A stretch of DNA of 11,228 nucleotides from Sulfuricurvum sp. (GCA_024635855.1 JAGXHZ010000007.1:1-11228); one strand, 5' to 3'. Positions 1-8,200 are shown, numbered from the stretch's first letter. Translations and numbers: made by a program. The notes: generated by a model from the sequence alone, not told the origin.

Positions 1-1484
1 CCGGATATACTGGAGCGTTAGGTGTTGTAAACGAAGTGGCAAAAACGATTGCGGTAACGGTACCCTACGGAACCAATGTAACTACTCTAGCTGCAACCTT
101 TACTACAACAGGAAACAGTGTCAAAGTTGGGACAAATATTCAAGTAAGTACAGCAACCACCAACAACTTTACATCACCGGTAGCCTACATTGTAACGGCA
201 GCGGATGGAACAACGGCAACCTATACGGTAACCGTAATGATAGCAGCAAACCCTGCTAAAGCGATAAGCACCTATTTGTTTGCCGGATTTACGGGAGCCT
301 CAGGTGTTATTAATGAAGTCGCTAAAACGATTGCGGTAACGGTACCCTACGCAACCAATGTAACTACTCTAGCTGCAACCTTTACTACAACAGGAAACAG
401 TGTCAAAGTTGGGACAAACGTTCAGACAAGTACCATAACTACGAATGATTTTACATCACCGGTAGCCTACATTGTAACGGCAGCGGATGGAACAACGGCA
501 ACCTATATGGTAACCGTAACAATAGCGGGTAATACGGCTAAAGCGATTAATGCGTATGCTTTTGTAGGACTACCTGATTCAGTAGGGGTTATTAATGAAG
601 CGTTAAAAACGATAACGGTGAGTGTACTCCCTGGTACCGATGTAACGGCTCTCGTAGCAACGTTTACTACTACAGGTACGAACGTAAAAGTAGGAATAGT
701 TGATCAGACAAGTACAGCAACAATGAATAATTTCACATCACCTGTTGAGTATATTGTCACAGCAGCGGATGGAACAACGGCAACGTATACCGTAACCGTT
801 ATCAAAGGCTCAGGTCCAATCCCGATTAATTTAGGAACGGCAGGAAATTTTGCGATATTAACAAAAGCAGGAATTTCAACCACTGTAGGGTCTGCGATTG
901 TCGGCGATATGGGGGTTAGTCCTGCGGCTACAAGCTATATCACCGGATTTGGAACTTTGACGGCTGGAGCTACGTATGCTTCATCACCTCTTGTAACTGG
1001 AAAAATCTATGCAGCTGATATGGTACCGCCAACGCCTACTTATATGACGACAGCAATCGGAGATATGGAAATTGCCTATAACGATGCGGCTGGAAGAGCT
1101 GCGGGTGTTGGGGTGACTAATTTGAACCGTGGTGCTGGAACTCTTGCAGGTGAAACCCTGATGGCTGGTACATATACTTGGGGTGGAGATGTGACTATCA
1201 CTACAGACCTTACTTTGAATGGTGGAGTCAATGATGTTTGGATCTTCCAGATTGCTAATAAACTTGATTTGAATTCAAATCATATTATCCTAACCGGCGG
1301 TGCTCAAGCTAAAAATATTTTTTGGCAAGTAGCAGGTGCCGTGACACTGGGCACTAATTCTCATTTTGAGGGAATAATATTAGCCAAAACAAACATTGCA
1401 GTTCTTACGGGCGCATCAGCGAATGCTCGACTGTTAGCACAAACGGCTGTGACGTTACAAAGTAATGCGATTACTCAACCCTAA
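1..1484 (+). CDS. Secreted DUF3494 (ice-binding-like) protein with Ig-like repeats, 5' truncated
   Basis: The reading frame is open from nt 3 to the TAA at 1482-1484, so the gene begins before the window. The GTG at 36 lies inside a repeat and is not the start. From the left the protein has three tandem Ig-like/DUF5018-type repeats of 94 residues (nt 3, 285 and 567). Each carries the signatures ATFTTTG, VKVG, FTSPV and VTAADGTTATYTVTV. From about nt 831 a DUF3494 domain follows. It opens with LGTAGNFAILTKAGIST and GDMGVSPAA and ends with FEGIILAKTNIAVLTGAS and LLAQTAVTLQSNAITQP. DUF3494 is the beta-solenoid fold of bacterial ice-binding proteins, but it is also widespread in mesophiles. A surface or adhesin role is therefore as likely as ice binding. 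The visible part has no C-terminal anchor or sorting signal. Any signal peptide would be upstream. Domain calls are from recognition of the motifs; the function is inferred. Confidence 0.88.
   Translation, partial: GYTGALGVVNEVAKTIAVTVPYGTNVTTLAATFTTTGNSVKVGTNIQVSTATTNNFTSPVAYIVTAADGTTATYTVTVMIAANPAKAISTYLFAGFTGASGVINEVAKTIAVTVPYATNVTTLAATFTTTGNSVKVGTNVQTSTITTNDFTSPVAYIVTAADGTTATYMVTVTIAGNTAKAINAYAFVGLPDSVGVINEALKTITVSVLPGTDVTALVATFTTTGTNVKVGIVDQTSTATMNNFTSPVEYIVTAADGTTATYTVTVIKGSGPIPINLGTAGNFAILTKAGISTTVGSAIVGDMGVSPAATSYITGFGTLTAGATYASSPLVTGKIYAADMVPPTPTYMTTAIGDMEIAYNDAAGRAAGVGVTNLNRGAGTLAGETLMAGTYTWGGDVTITTDLTLNGGVNDVWIFQIANKLDLNSNHIILTGGAQAKNIFWQVAGAVTLGTNSHFEGIILAKTNIAVLTGASANARLLAQTAVTLQSNAITQP
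3..810 (+). repeat. Three tandem 282-bp (94-codon) repeats inside the DUF3494 protein
   Basis: Units begin at 3, 285 and 567, all in frame. The same motif recurs exactly 282 bp apart (45/327/609). Copies 1 and 2 are almost identical over long blocks: 45-136 versus 327-418 shows one mismatch, and 168-236 versus 450-518 shows one. Copy 3 is much more diverged at DNA level and lacks the linker at its end. Each unit encodes one beta-sandwich-like domain joined by an (A)NxAKAI linker. Confidence 0.9.
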
Positions 1485-1499
1485 AGGTTGGGTATCGTT

Positions 1500-1916
1500 A
1501 TGACAGCTAAAGCACGGTATACCCATTTTACGAAAAAGTTTACGAAAATAACAGGGAAATCGTCTACGTTTATTTTAGCCATTGCTTTGATTATAGTATG
1601 GTTGATGAGCGGACCTTTTTTTCACTTTAGTAACACATGGCAACTTGTGATTAATACGTCAACAACAATCATCACATTTGTGATGGTTTTTGTTATTCAA
1701 AATACGCAAAATCGTGATACAGAAGCGATTCAAGTGAAGCTTGATGAGTTAATACGGGTCACCAAAGGTGCACATAATGAGCTTTTGGATTTAGAAGAAC
1801 TCGAAGAAGAAGTGATCGGACAATTTCGAGAACGATATCAAGTGATTGCGAGAGGAGCTAGGATTCGACTAAGCCTTGGACAACATGATACCGATGCTCC
1901 AAATACAGTTAAGTAA
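1500..1916 (+). CDS. Low-affinity iron permease family small membrane protein
   Basis: This 138-residue protein has two predicted membrane segments (about 22-43, rich in I/L/A and ending MSGPFF, and 48-67, [20 protein letters not shown]). These are followed by the family hallmark [20 protein letters not shown] (66-85) and an acidic, probably helical cytoplasmic tail ([10 protein letters not shown]). The pattern matches bacterial members of the low-affinity iron permease family (Pfam Iron_permease), which are usually about 130-150 residues. The name comes from distant similarity to fungal Fet4; actual iron transport by such a short protein is unproven. I chose the ATG at 1500 because AAAGG at 1483-1487, overlapping the upstream stop, sits 12 nt away. 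A TTG at 1488 is in frame but would touch that AAAGG. The 15-nt gap after the DUF3494 gene suggests co-transcription. Confidence 0.85.
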   Translation: MTAKARYTHFTKKFTKITGKSSTFILAIALIIVWLMSGPFFHFSNTWQLVINTSTTIITFVMVFVIQNTQNRDTEAIQVKLDELIRVTKGAHNELLDLEELEEEVIGQFRERYQVIARGARIRLSLGQHDTDAPNTVK

Positions 1917-1951
1917 ATCGTTCTCAGGAACGAATTTACTTGGGAGTTACA
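1913..1951 (+). promoter_or_regulatory. Conserved hairpin leader, copy 1 (before the OmpA-type gene)
   Basis: GTAAAT (1913-1918) pairs with ATTTAC (1934-1939), and CGTTC (1919-1923) pairs with GAACG (1928-1932). The loop is TCAG and there is a single bulged A at 1933. The unpaired tail TTGGGAGTTACA (1940-1951) follows. A second copy of the same length and architecture lies before the YfaZ gene (3125-3163), identical at 31 of 39 positions. No T tract follows, so it does not look like an intrinsic terminator. The 5' arm contains the stop codon of the upstream permease gene, and the tail ends 24 nt before the OmpA start. The nearby TACAGT (1904-1909) could be a -10 box, but I see no convincing -35. 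Confidence 0.6.
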
Positions 1952-1975
1952 CAGTAAATTAAGGGAGATATTACA

Positions 1976-3079
1976 ATGTATAAATTAGCTTTTTCGGCAC
2001 TACTTGCCGCGACATTACTAGGCGCAAATGAGAATAATTTAGAAGTTAGTGCCATGATGGGATATACCATTGCCAACGATGGACAATACATAGACGATTA
2101 TGGTGTTTATGGTGCAGAGATTCAATATAACGGTTTAGAGTCGGCATTCAAGCCTGAACTTTCTATGTATTACAGCAATGCAGGATACAAATACGATGCG
2201 GGAAACACGAAAATTTATCGATATGCGCTTCACGGTGTGTACGAGTTTGAAAAGGGATACATAGCTACACCGTTTGTCAAGGCAGGGGCTGGATACGAGA
2301 ATATGAGCAATCCGGCTTTTGGGAATCGTGATGGTGTTTTTGTCGATGCAGGTGCAGGTATTAAAATTGATTTAACAGAGAGAATGGCGTTTAAATTAGA
2401 GGCTATCAAAATGTTGAAATCCAACAATAGCAATATTGATAATAACTTGCTTCTTATGGGCGGGTTGAATTTTACCTTTGGTGACAAAGCGCAAAAGCGT
2501 ATGGATACCATTGCTGCTCCTGAACCAAAAACAGTTACTCCTGAACCAAAAACAGTTACTTCTGAACCAAAAGAGGTTGTTTCACCTGTAGTTCCCGCTA
2601 CAACAGAAAACCAAGTTGCTTGTCCTATCGTCGTGGCACCTGTTGCTGCTGCGATCGATAGTGATAATGATGGTGTTTTGGATCAAAATGATCAATGTGC
2701 AAAAACTCCTTCAGCGTATAAAGTAGATGAAATCGGATGTCCCGTGAAAGCTACGATCAATGATCATTTCACATTTGACTCCGATCATATTGATGCAACG
2801 GCAACGTCAGAGATCAATACCTTCGCTGTTTTTATGAAAGAAAATCCATCATACAAAGCAACGATTATCGGTCATACAGACAGTATCGGTACGCCTGAAT
2901 ACAATCAACAGCTTTCAAAAAAACGGGCTGAAAAAGTAAAAAATGCGCTTATCGAACAGGGTATTGAAGCAGATCGCTTAACCGCTTTGGGTAAAGGTGA
3001 AAATCTTCCTATTATGAGCAATATACTTAAAGAAGGGCGTGCAGAAAATCGCCGTATCGAATTAGAACTTCATGAATAA
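1976..3079 (+). CDS. OmpA-family outer-membrane protein, peptidoglycan-tethering
   Basis: This 367-residue protein anchors the outer membrane to the cell wall. A signal peptide (about 1-17, MYKLAFSALLAATLLGA) leads into an OmpA-like beta-barrel (about 20-170, alternating pattern ending NFTFGD). A Pro/Glu linker with EPKTVTP-EPKTVTS-EPKEVVS units (183-203) follows. Next come a thrombospondin type-3-like calcium-binding repeat (DSDNDGVLDQNDQC, 228-241, with C255 as possible disulfide partner) and a C-terminal OmpA/MotB domain (264-365). That domain has HTDSIGTPEYNQQLSKKRA: D302 and R317 have the same 15-residue spacing as the diaminopimelate-binding D271/R286 of E. coli OmpA. AAGGGAGA at 1961-1968 precedes the ATG at a good distance. 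The gene follows the permease gene by 59 nt and carries the hairpin leader shared with the next OMP gene. Confidence 0.93.
   Translation: MYKLAFSALLAATLLGANENNLEVSAMMGYTIANDGQYIDDYGVYGAEIQYNGLESAFKPELSMYYSNAGYKYDAGNTKIYRYALHGVYEFEKGYIATPFVKAGAGYENMSNPAFGNRDGVFVDAGAGIKIDLTERMAFKLEAIKMLKSNNSNIDNNLLLMGGLNFTFGDKAQKRMDTIAAPEPKTVTPEPKTVTSEPKEVVSPVVPATTENQVACPIVVAPVAAAIDSDNDGVLDQNDQCAKTPSAYKVDEIGCPVKATINDHFTFDSDHIDATATSEINTFAVFMKENPSYKATIIGHTDSIGTPEYNQQLSKKRAEKVKNALIEQGIEADRLTALGKGENLPIMSNILKEGRAENRRIELELHE
2521..2577 (+). repeat. 21-bp tandem repeat encoding the EPKTVT(P/S) linker
   Basis: Two 21-bp units (2521-2541 and 2542-2562, one mismatch near the end) are followed by a third degenerate unit from 2563. 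Each encodes EPKTVTP or a variant, between the barrel and the thrombospondin type-3 part of the OmpA-like protein. It is in frame, so copy-number change would lengthen or shorten the periplasmic linker without breaking the gene. Confidence 0.8.
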
Positions 3080-3124
3080 ACCATAAAGATAGCTTATCAT
3101 GTTTGCTAAAAATAGAGTATGTCG

Positions 3125-3163
3125 GTGAATCGATCTTCGGATTGAATTCACTTTGGAGTTACA
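3125..3163 (+). promoter_or_regulatory. Conserved hairpin leader, copy 2 (before the YfaZ-type gene)
   Basis: GTGAAT (3125-3130) pairs with ATTCAC (3146-3151), and CGATC (3131-3135) pairs with GATTG (3140-3144, one G-U). The loop is TTCG, closed by C-G as in the very stable cUUCGg class, and there is a bulged A at 3145. The tail TTTGGAGTTACA is at 3152-3163. Length, bulge position and tail match copy 1 at 1913-1951. Five of the eight differences fall in paired positions and keep pairing. The tail ends 29 nt before the start codon. TAGAGT at 3113-3118 is a possible -10 box just upstream, so the hairpin could sit at the very 5' end of the mRNA; this is inference. Confidence 0.6.
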
Positions 3164-3192
3164 ACCAATAATAGATACTAAAAGGATACGTT

Positions 3193-3780
3193 ATGTTGAA
3201 AAAAATTATACTAGGCGCTTTGATAAGCAGTGCTGCATTTGCCGCTAATCAAGCAGAATTAAACGTGAACAACAAAGAAGTTGAAGGTCAGTTTCGTTTT
3301 GATTTATCGAAAACAGGGAGCAATTTAGACGGTGCATTTGCTGGGGTACGTATCCTTAACGGCGATGAAAGTAACAGTGATACGATTTCAAATATTGATC
3401 CCTTGGTGGAAGCATCTTTTATGGTTATGCGTCCAGTAGAGGGCGTTGAGGGACTCTCTCTTGGGCTTGGACTCAAAGCAGAATATACAAAATTGGATGG
3501 AAATAATTATATGGCAATCCCTTTTGGAGTTGAAGCAGATATGAAATTACCCGTCTCAACCCCATTTCCATTTTATGTTGGTGGAGCTTTATACTACGCC
3601 CCTTCAGTATTATCTTTTCAAGATGGTGATGGATATTTTGAAGCCCGTATTCACCTCGATGCTGAGCCAATTAAAAATGGACGTATTGAAGTAGGGTATC
3701 GTCAAATTGATACCGATGTTGAAACTCGCAACGTGACCTATAATGATGCGTTGTACTTTGGATTTCGATACGATTTTTAA
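3193..3780 (+). CDS. YfaZ-family outer-membrane beta-barrel protein
   Basis: This 195-residue protein has a clear signal peptide (MLKKIILGALISSAAFA, cleavage before about residue 18). The mature part has alternating hydrophobic/polar strands and ends in the aromatic FGFRYDF, typical of an outer-membrane barrel recognised by the Bam machinery. Motifs that recall the YfaZ family are PVEGVEGLSLGLGLKAEY (81-98), LPVSTPFPFYVGGALYYAPSV (119-139), an AEPIKNGRIEVGYRQIDTD stretch (157-175) and the NDALYFGFRYDF end. The role of YfaZ proteins is unknown; a small pore or structural barrel is plausible. AAAGGA at 3181-3186 is the ribosome-binding site. It lies 113 bp after the OmpA-type gene and shares that gene's hairpin leader, hinting at common control of two envelope proteins. 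Confidence 0.85.
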   Translation: MLKKIILGALISSAAFAANQAELNVNNKEVEGQFRFDLSKTGSNLDGAFAGVRILNGDESNSDTISNIDPLVEASFMVMRPVEGVEGLSLGLGLKAEYTKLDGNNYMAIPFGVEADMKLPVSTPFPFYVGGALYYAPSVLSFQDGDGYFEARIHLDAEPIKNGRIEVGYRQIDTDVETRNVTYNDALYFGFRYDF

Positions 3781-3819
3781 GATATTAGTGTAAATTTAAA
3801 GAGGTTTTGATAGAGTGAA

Positions 3820-3850
3820 CTGGATTCCGTGTCGTGGCACGGAATGGCAG
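3820..3850. repeat. REP-like CTGGATTCC palindrome between convergent operons
   Basis: CTGG-ATTCCGTG (from 3820) and CACGGAAT-GGCAG (to 3850) form an 8-bp perfect stem (3824-3831 with 3838-3845), a 6-nt loop, and an outer CTG/CAG pairing. The CTGGATTCC...GGAATGxCAG layout is that of a class of short palindromic intergenic repeats I recognise from many bacterial genomes. It lies in the 81-bp gap between two convergent genes (stops at 3780 and 3862). There it could fold in either transcript and act as a weak bidirectional terminator or 3'-end stabiliser. No T tract follows on either strand. Confidence 0.55.
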
Positions 3851-3861
3851 ACGAAGCGTGA

Positions 3862-5286
3862 TTATCTCCCTGAGGGCAACATATTCGGGATAGGGATATT
3901 TTGGTTGTTGTCCCATCCTCCCCCAAATGCTTTGTATAAATTAACGGTTGAAATCAATGTGTTTTGTTTCGCGAGCAAATAGCTTTGCTGTGCGTTAATC
4001 CATTGTTGTTGAATGATGAGTAAATCGTTATATGCGATAGTACCCGCGTTATAACGGAGTTTTGATTGTTCAAATGCCGTTTTTATGGCATTGCTGCGTT
4101 CTTTTTGGTAGTGGAGCTGTTCTTGTGCTTTGGCATTTTGTCCGATGGCATTATCGGCATCATTGAAGGCATTGACAATCGCTTTTTGATAGTTTGCAAG
4201 GCTTTGATTGTGTTCTGCTTCAGCGGTTTTTATCTCTCCTTTAATTCGTCCTGCGGCAAAGATAGGGACAGATATAGTAGGGAGTATTTTCCATAGTGTT
4301 GTAGGACTCGACGTAAAATTTTGCAGATCCAGACTCTGTATCCCTGCCATGCCCGTTAGCTGGATACTGGGATAATATGCTGCACGAGCGATACCTATTT
4401 TCGCATTGGCAGCGATGAGGTTTTGTTCTGCGAGAGCAATATCCGGACGATGTTGCAATATTTCAGATGGAAGGGCAGTTGGCAACGCTGGAAGGGTGAT
4501 TTTCTCAAGAGATGTGGTGGCTACATTTCTAGGATTACGGCTTAAGAGGAGATTGAAGGTTGCTTCTTCACCAATTTTAGAAGCTTGCAATTGAGAGAAT
4601 GTTGCTTTGGCGCTTTGGAGTTCTGATTGCGATTGCAATAAAATAGTTTGCGCAATCGTACCGTACTTATATTTTAACGCATTGAGATTATAGATCTCTT
4701 CCGAAGCTTTCATGTTTTCATGCGCCAGTTCACTTTGAGACTCTAGCGAAGAGAGTCTAATATAAGAAGCTGTGACGTTTGTGCTAATAGCAATACGCAA
4801 CGTCTGGCGTGAAAACTCTGTGGCGAGCAATTGGGCACGTACAGCTTCATTCGCACGGCGAACTCTTCCGAAAAGATCAATCTCATAGCTGGCAAGGGAA
4901 AGGTTGGCTGCGTATGTGGACGTGACTCCATCTTTTAGCTGATAGGTATCAGATCCGCTAACGCCTTGACGTGTTAATGAGCCATTTGCATTGATCTGGG
5001 GATAAAGATAAGATTTAGCCGTATCAAATTTCCCAAGCATTGCTTCCACCGAAGCGTCTGCACTCAGAAGATCAAAGTTGTTAATGAGTGCTTGGTCAAT
5101 ATTTTTGGTGAGTTGCTCATCGTTGAAGCTTTTCCACCATGCGGCGTTTATGGGAATAGTTTGGTTGGTTTCGCTGTAACGAAAGGCATCAGGAGTAACG
5201 GTTGCGGGTCGTTGGTAATCAGGACCAATCGCGCATCCTCCTAGCAAAAGTGCCCAAGAAGCGAAAAGAGTGATATTAGTTTTCAT
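3862..5286 (-). CDS. NodT/OprM-type outer-membrane efflux lipoprotein
   Basis: This 474-residue outer-membrane channel belongs to the tripartite RND pump and makes the exit duct across the periplasm and outer membrane. The N-terminus has a lipoprotein signal with lipobox LLGGC, so Cys18 is the lipidated residue, followed by the family-typical AIGPDYQRP. Two OEP (TolC-like) repeats follow, roughly 60-250 and 280-455. They carry the hallmarks SYEIDLFGRVRR (133-144), EILQHRPDIALAEQNLIAANA (275-295), PIFAAGRIKGEI (341-352) and LYKAFGGGW (450-458). Length is normal for the family. It is the last gene of the operon. Its ATG overlaps the end of the transporter gene by 11 bp, and AAGAGG (5293-5298) inside that gene serves as ribosome-binding site. 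Confidence 0.95.
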   Translation of the reverse strand: MKTNITLFASWALLLGGCAIGPDYQRPATVTPDAFRYSETNQTIPINAAWWKSFNDEQLTKNIDQALINNFDLLSADASVEAMLGKFDTAKSYLYPQINANGSLTRQGVSGSDTYQLKDGVTSTYAANLSLASYEIDLFGRVRRANEAVRAQLLATEFSRQTLRIAISTNVTASYIRLSSLESQSELAHENMKASEEIYNLNALKYKYGTIAQTILLQSQSELQSAKATFSQLQASKIGEEATFNLLLSRNPRNVATTSLEKITLPALPTALPSEILQHRPDIALAEQNLIAANAKIGIARAAYYPSIQLTGMAGIQSLDLQNFTSSPTTLWKILPTISVPIFAAGRIKGEIKTAEAEHNQSLANYQKAIVNAFNDADNAIGQNAKAQEQLHYQKERSNAIKTAFEQSKLRYNAGTIAYNDLLIIQQQWINAQQSYLLAKQNTLISTVNLYKAFGGGWDNNQNIPIPNMLPSGR

Positions 5287-8200
5287 CAGAGACCTCTTTG
5301 TGTGGAGCTATTTTTTCTTGAAATGTGGCAACCCAGTAATACAGATAAGGGATAAAATACCGCTCGATAAACGTTGCGGCCAACATCCCTCCAAACATGG
5401 CAATCCCGATGGAAAAACGCCCTCCTGCACCCGCACCTGAGCTAAAAATCAGCGGAAGCATCCCTGCCAAAAAGGCGAAGGACGTCATCATCATGGGGCG
5501 GTAACGCAGTCGTGCCGCTTCCATCGCTGCATCGTAGATATTTTTTCCTGCATGGCGCTGTTCTTCGGCAAACTCGACGACCAAAATTGCATTTTTTGCC
5601 GAGAGGGCGATAAGGGTTAGCAGCCCGATTTGGAAAAAGACGTTGTTGTTCAAAAAGGGGATAAGCCATACTACGGCATACGCTCCCATAATACCATACG
5701 GAACTGCCAACATAATAGATATTGGCAGTGTCCAGCGTTCATATAAGGCTGCAAGAATCAAATATACCATAATAAGAGCAAATGCCATAATAATCATTGC
5801 TTTAGAACCCACAAGCTTCTCTTGCAGATAAAGACCGTCCCAATCGTAACTTGCAGAACTGGGTAGGAGCGTATCGCCTGCATTTTCGACCACTTTGATA
5901 ATCTCACCTGAACTGTATCCGGGTGCAGGTGAACCCATTACGGTTGTACTCAAAACACCGTTAAAATGTTCGATAGAAGAGGGCGCGCTAGACATGGTGA
6001 CCTTCACTACGCTTGAGAGAGGGATCATCACTCCTGATGAAGAACGAACCCACGCTCTGCCTATATCTTCGGGTGTTGCACGATAGGGTGCATCGGATTG
6101 CATTTGTACCCAGTAGGTTTTACCATTTTTGTCAAACTGATTGACATACATGGTACCGATGGAGGCTTGGAGTGTTTGAAAAATATCGGCAATGGAAAGA
6201 CCGAGCATTTTAGCCTTTTCACGATTTACCTCGATGGCGAGGGTTGGGGTTGTGATATTCATCGTACTAAACGGATTTTTGATACTTTTTTCATTTCGCA
6301 ATGTATTCAAAAATGTATTGGTTGTTTCAGAAAGGCGTGTAACATTGTTGTCTCCGGGCTGAAGAATACGCAGACTAAACATATCCGAAGGTCCCATCCC
6401 GCGTATCGGCGGTGGAGGCATCGCGAAAACTTTTGCCTCTTTGATGCTTCCAAGTTTTGGTCCGATTGAGCCTAAAATGCCAAAAATCTTTAGTTCTTTA
6501 GTCGTTCTTTCATCCCACGGTTTGAGACGGGTAAAAATAACCGCAGCGTTTGGCTCTTGTGAAAAAGTGAGAATGTTTAATCCCGTAATGGCGGTAAACT
6601 TGGCAACTCCCTCATGCTCTCCCAAAATTGCTTCGACTTGTTTGACCACTTCGAGGGTTCGGTTCGCAGTAGCTCCATCAGGGAGGACAATTGCGGTAAT
6701 AAAGTATCCCTGATCTTCCATCGGTAAAAAAGCGGTTGGAAGGGTTTTATGGAAAAAACCGATAAAAAAGTACGTCGAGAGATAGATGATCAAAAAGATA
6801 AATGATTTACGAATCATCCACCCTGAACGACGGACATAATTTTCGGTCATTTTGCCAAATATGCGATTGAACCAGCGGAAAAAGCGTGCAGGCTCTTTTT
6901 CGTGATGTTTGAGAATCAATGCTCCGATAGAGGGGGCAAACGTCAACGCCATAAAGCCGGAAAAGACAACAGATATAGCGATCGTTGCGGCAAATTGCTT
7001 ATACAATTGTCCCGTCATCCCGCCCATAAAAGTTGCAGGGACAAAAACGGCACACATAACCAAGACAATTGCGATAACTGGACCTGAGATTTGGCTCATT
7101 GCTTTGATCGCAGCAGCTCGGGGAGAGAGTTTTTCACTCTGTAAAATTCGCTCCATATTTTCGATAACGACGATGGCATCATCAACGACGATACCGATGG
7201 CGAGGACGAGACCAAAGAGGGTGAGGGTATTGATCGAATATCCTAGAAGATACATCCCGATAAAAGCACCGGTGAGTGAAATCGGAATCGAGAGGACAGG
7301 AATCAGTGCAGCGCGAGTGCTTTGTAAAAAGAGGTAAATAACCAAACTAACTAAAACAATAGAGGCGAGGAGGGTAAAAATGACCTCTTCAATGGATATT
7401 TTGACAAAATCAGTTGTATCGTAAGGGATAGAGTATTCAATCCCTTTAGGAAATTTATGAGAGAGCTGTTCCATTTTGGCAGCTACGGCGGCGGAAGTAT
7501 CGAGTGCATTGGCATTGGTGTCCGCGAAAATTCCGATCATAGCAGCAGGTTTGCCATTGACGCGCCCGAAAAATTCATAGTTTTGGCTTCCAAGTTCTAC
7601 GCGCGCAACATCTTTTAGACGCAAGCTTGCACCATCATTTTTGGCGCGGATAATAATGTTTTGAAACTCTTCAGGCGTTGAAAATCGCCCTTGCGAGGTG
7701 AGTTGCATCGTCAACATTTGCTCGTTGTTTGTTGGACCTTGTCCTAAACGACCGGGGGAAACTTGAAGATTTTGATCTTTTATAGCACCGGCGATTTCAG
7801 CAGTGGTAACCCCTAAAGATGCCATTTTGTCAGGATTAAGCCAAATACGCATCGCGAAATCTCGTTGCCCGAAAATCTGTGCTCGTCCGGCACCGGGAAT
7901 TTTTTTGATCTCATCGAGAAGATTGGAAGAGATATAGTTACTGATTTGGGTATCAGTAAAACTCGCATCCGGAGAGGTGATAGCGGTGATGAGAAGAATA
8001 TCAGAGGTTTTTTTCTGAACACTGACTCCGAGATCACGGGTACTTTGCGGCAACTGTGCGATGATGGTATTGATACGGTTTTGTATATCAACAGCCGCTA
8101 AATCTTGATTGACCCCGATATTAAACGTACAGGTGATGCTTGCGCTTCCGGGCAGGGCAGCCGCTTTGGAACTCATATACATCAACCCATCGGCACCAGA

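Noticed and set aside
3..810. Repetitive block as a possible CRISPR or other non-coding array
   Set aside because: The 282-bp period is a whole number of codons, the frame stays open, and each unit encodes the same protein domain.
1488..1499. TTG start for the permease-family gene
   Set aside because: It directly abuts AAAGG with no spacing; the ATG at 1500 gives a normal N-terminus and workable spacing.
1913..1951. Hairpin leader as an intrinsic terminator of the permease gene
   Set aside because: There is no T tract after the stem, and an equal-length copy with a conserved tail exists in front of another OMP gene, which suggests a leader function.
2230..2511. - strand frame opposite the OmpA-type barrel
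   Set aside because: Overlaps a clear gene and shows no family features.
6098..7337. Several + strand open frames (such as 6098-6469 and 6909-7337) opposite the RND transporter gene
   Set aside because: They lie fully antisense to a strongly supported gene, have low-complexity or basic composition typical of shadow frames, show no recognisable domain, and lack convincing ribosome-binding sites.
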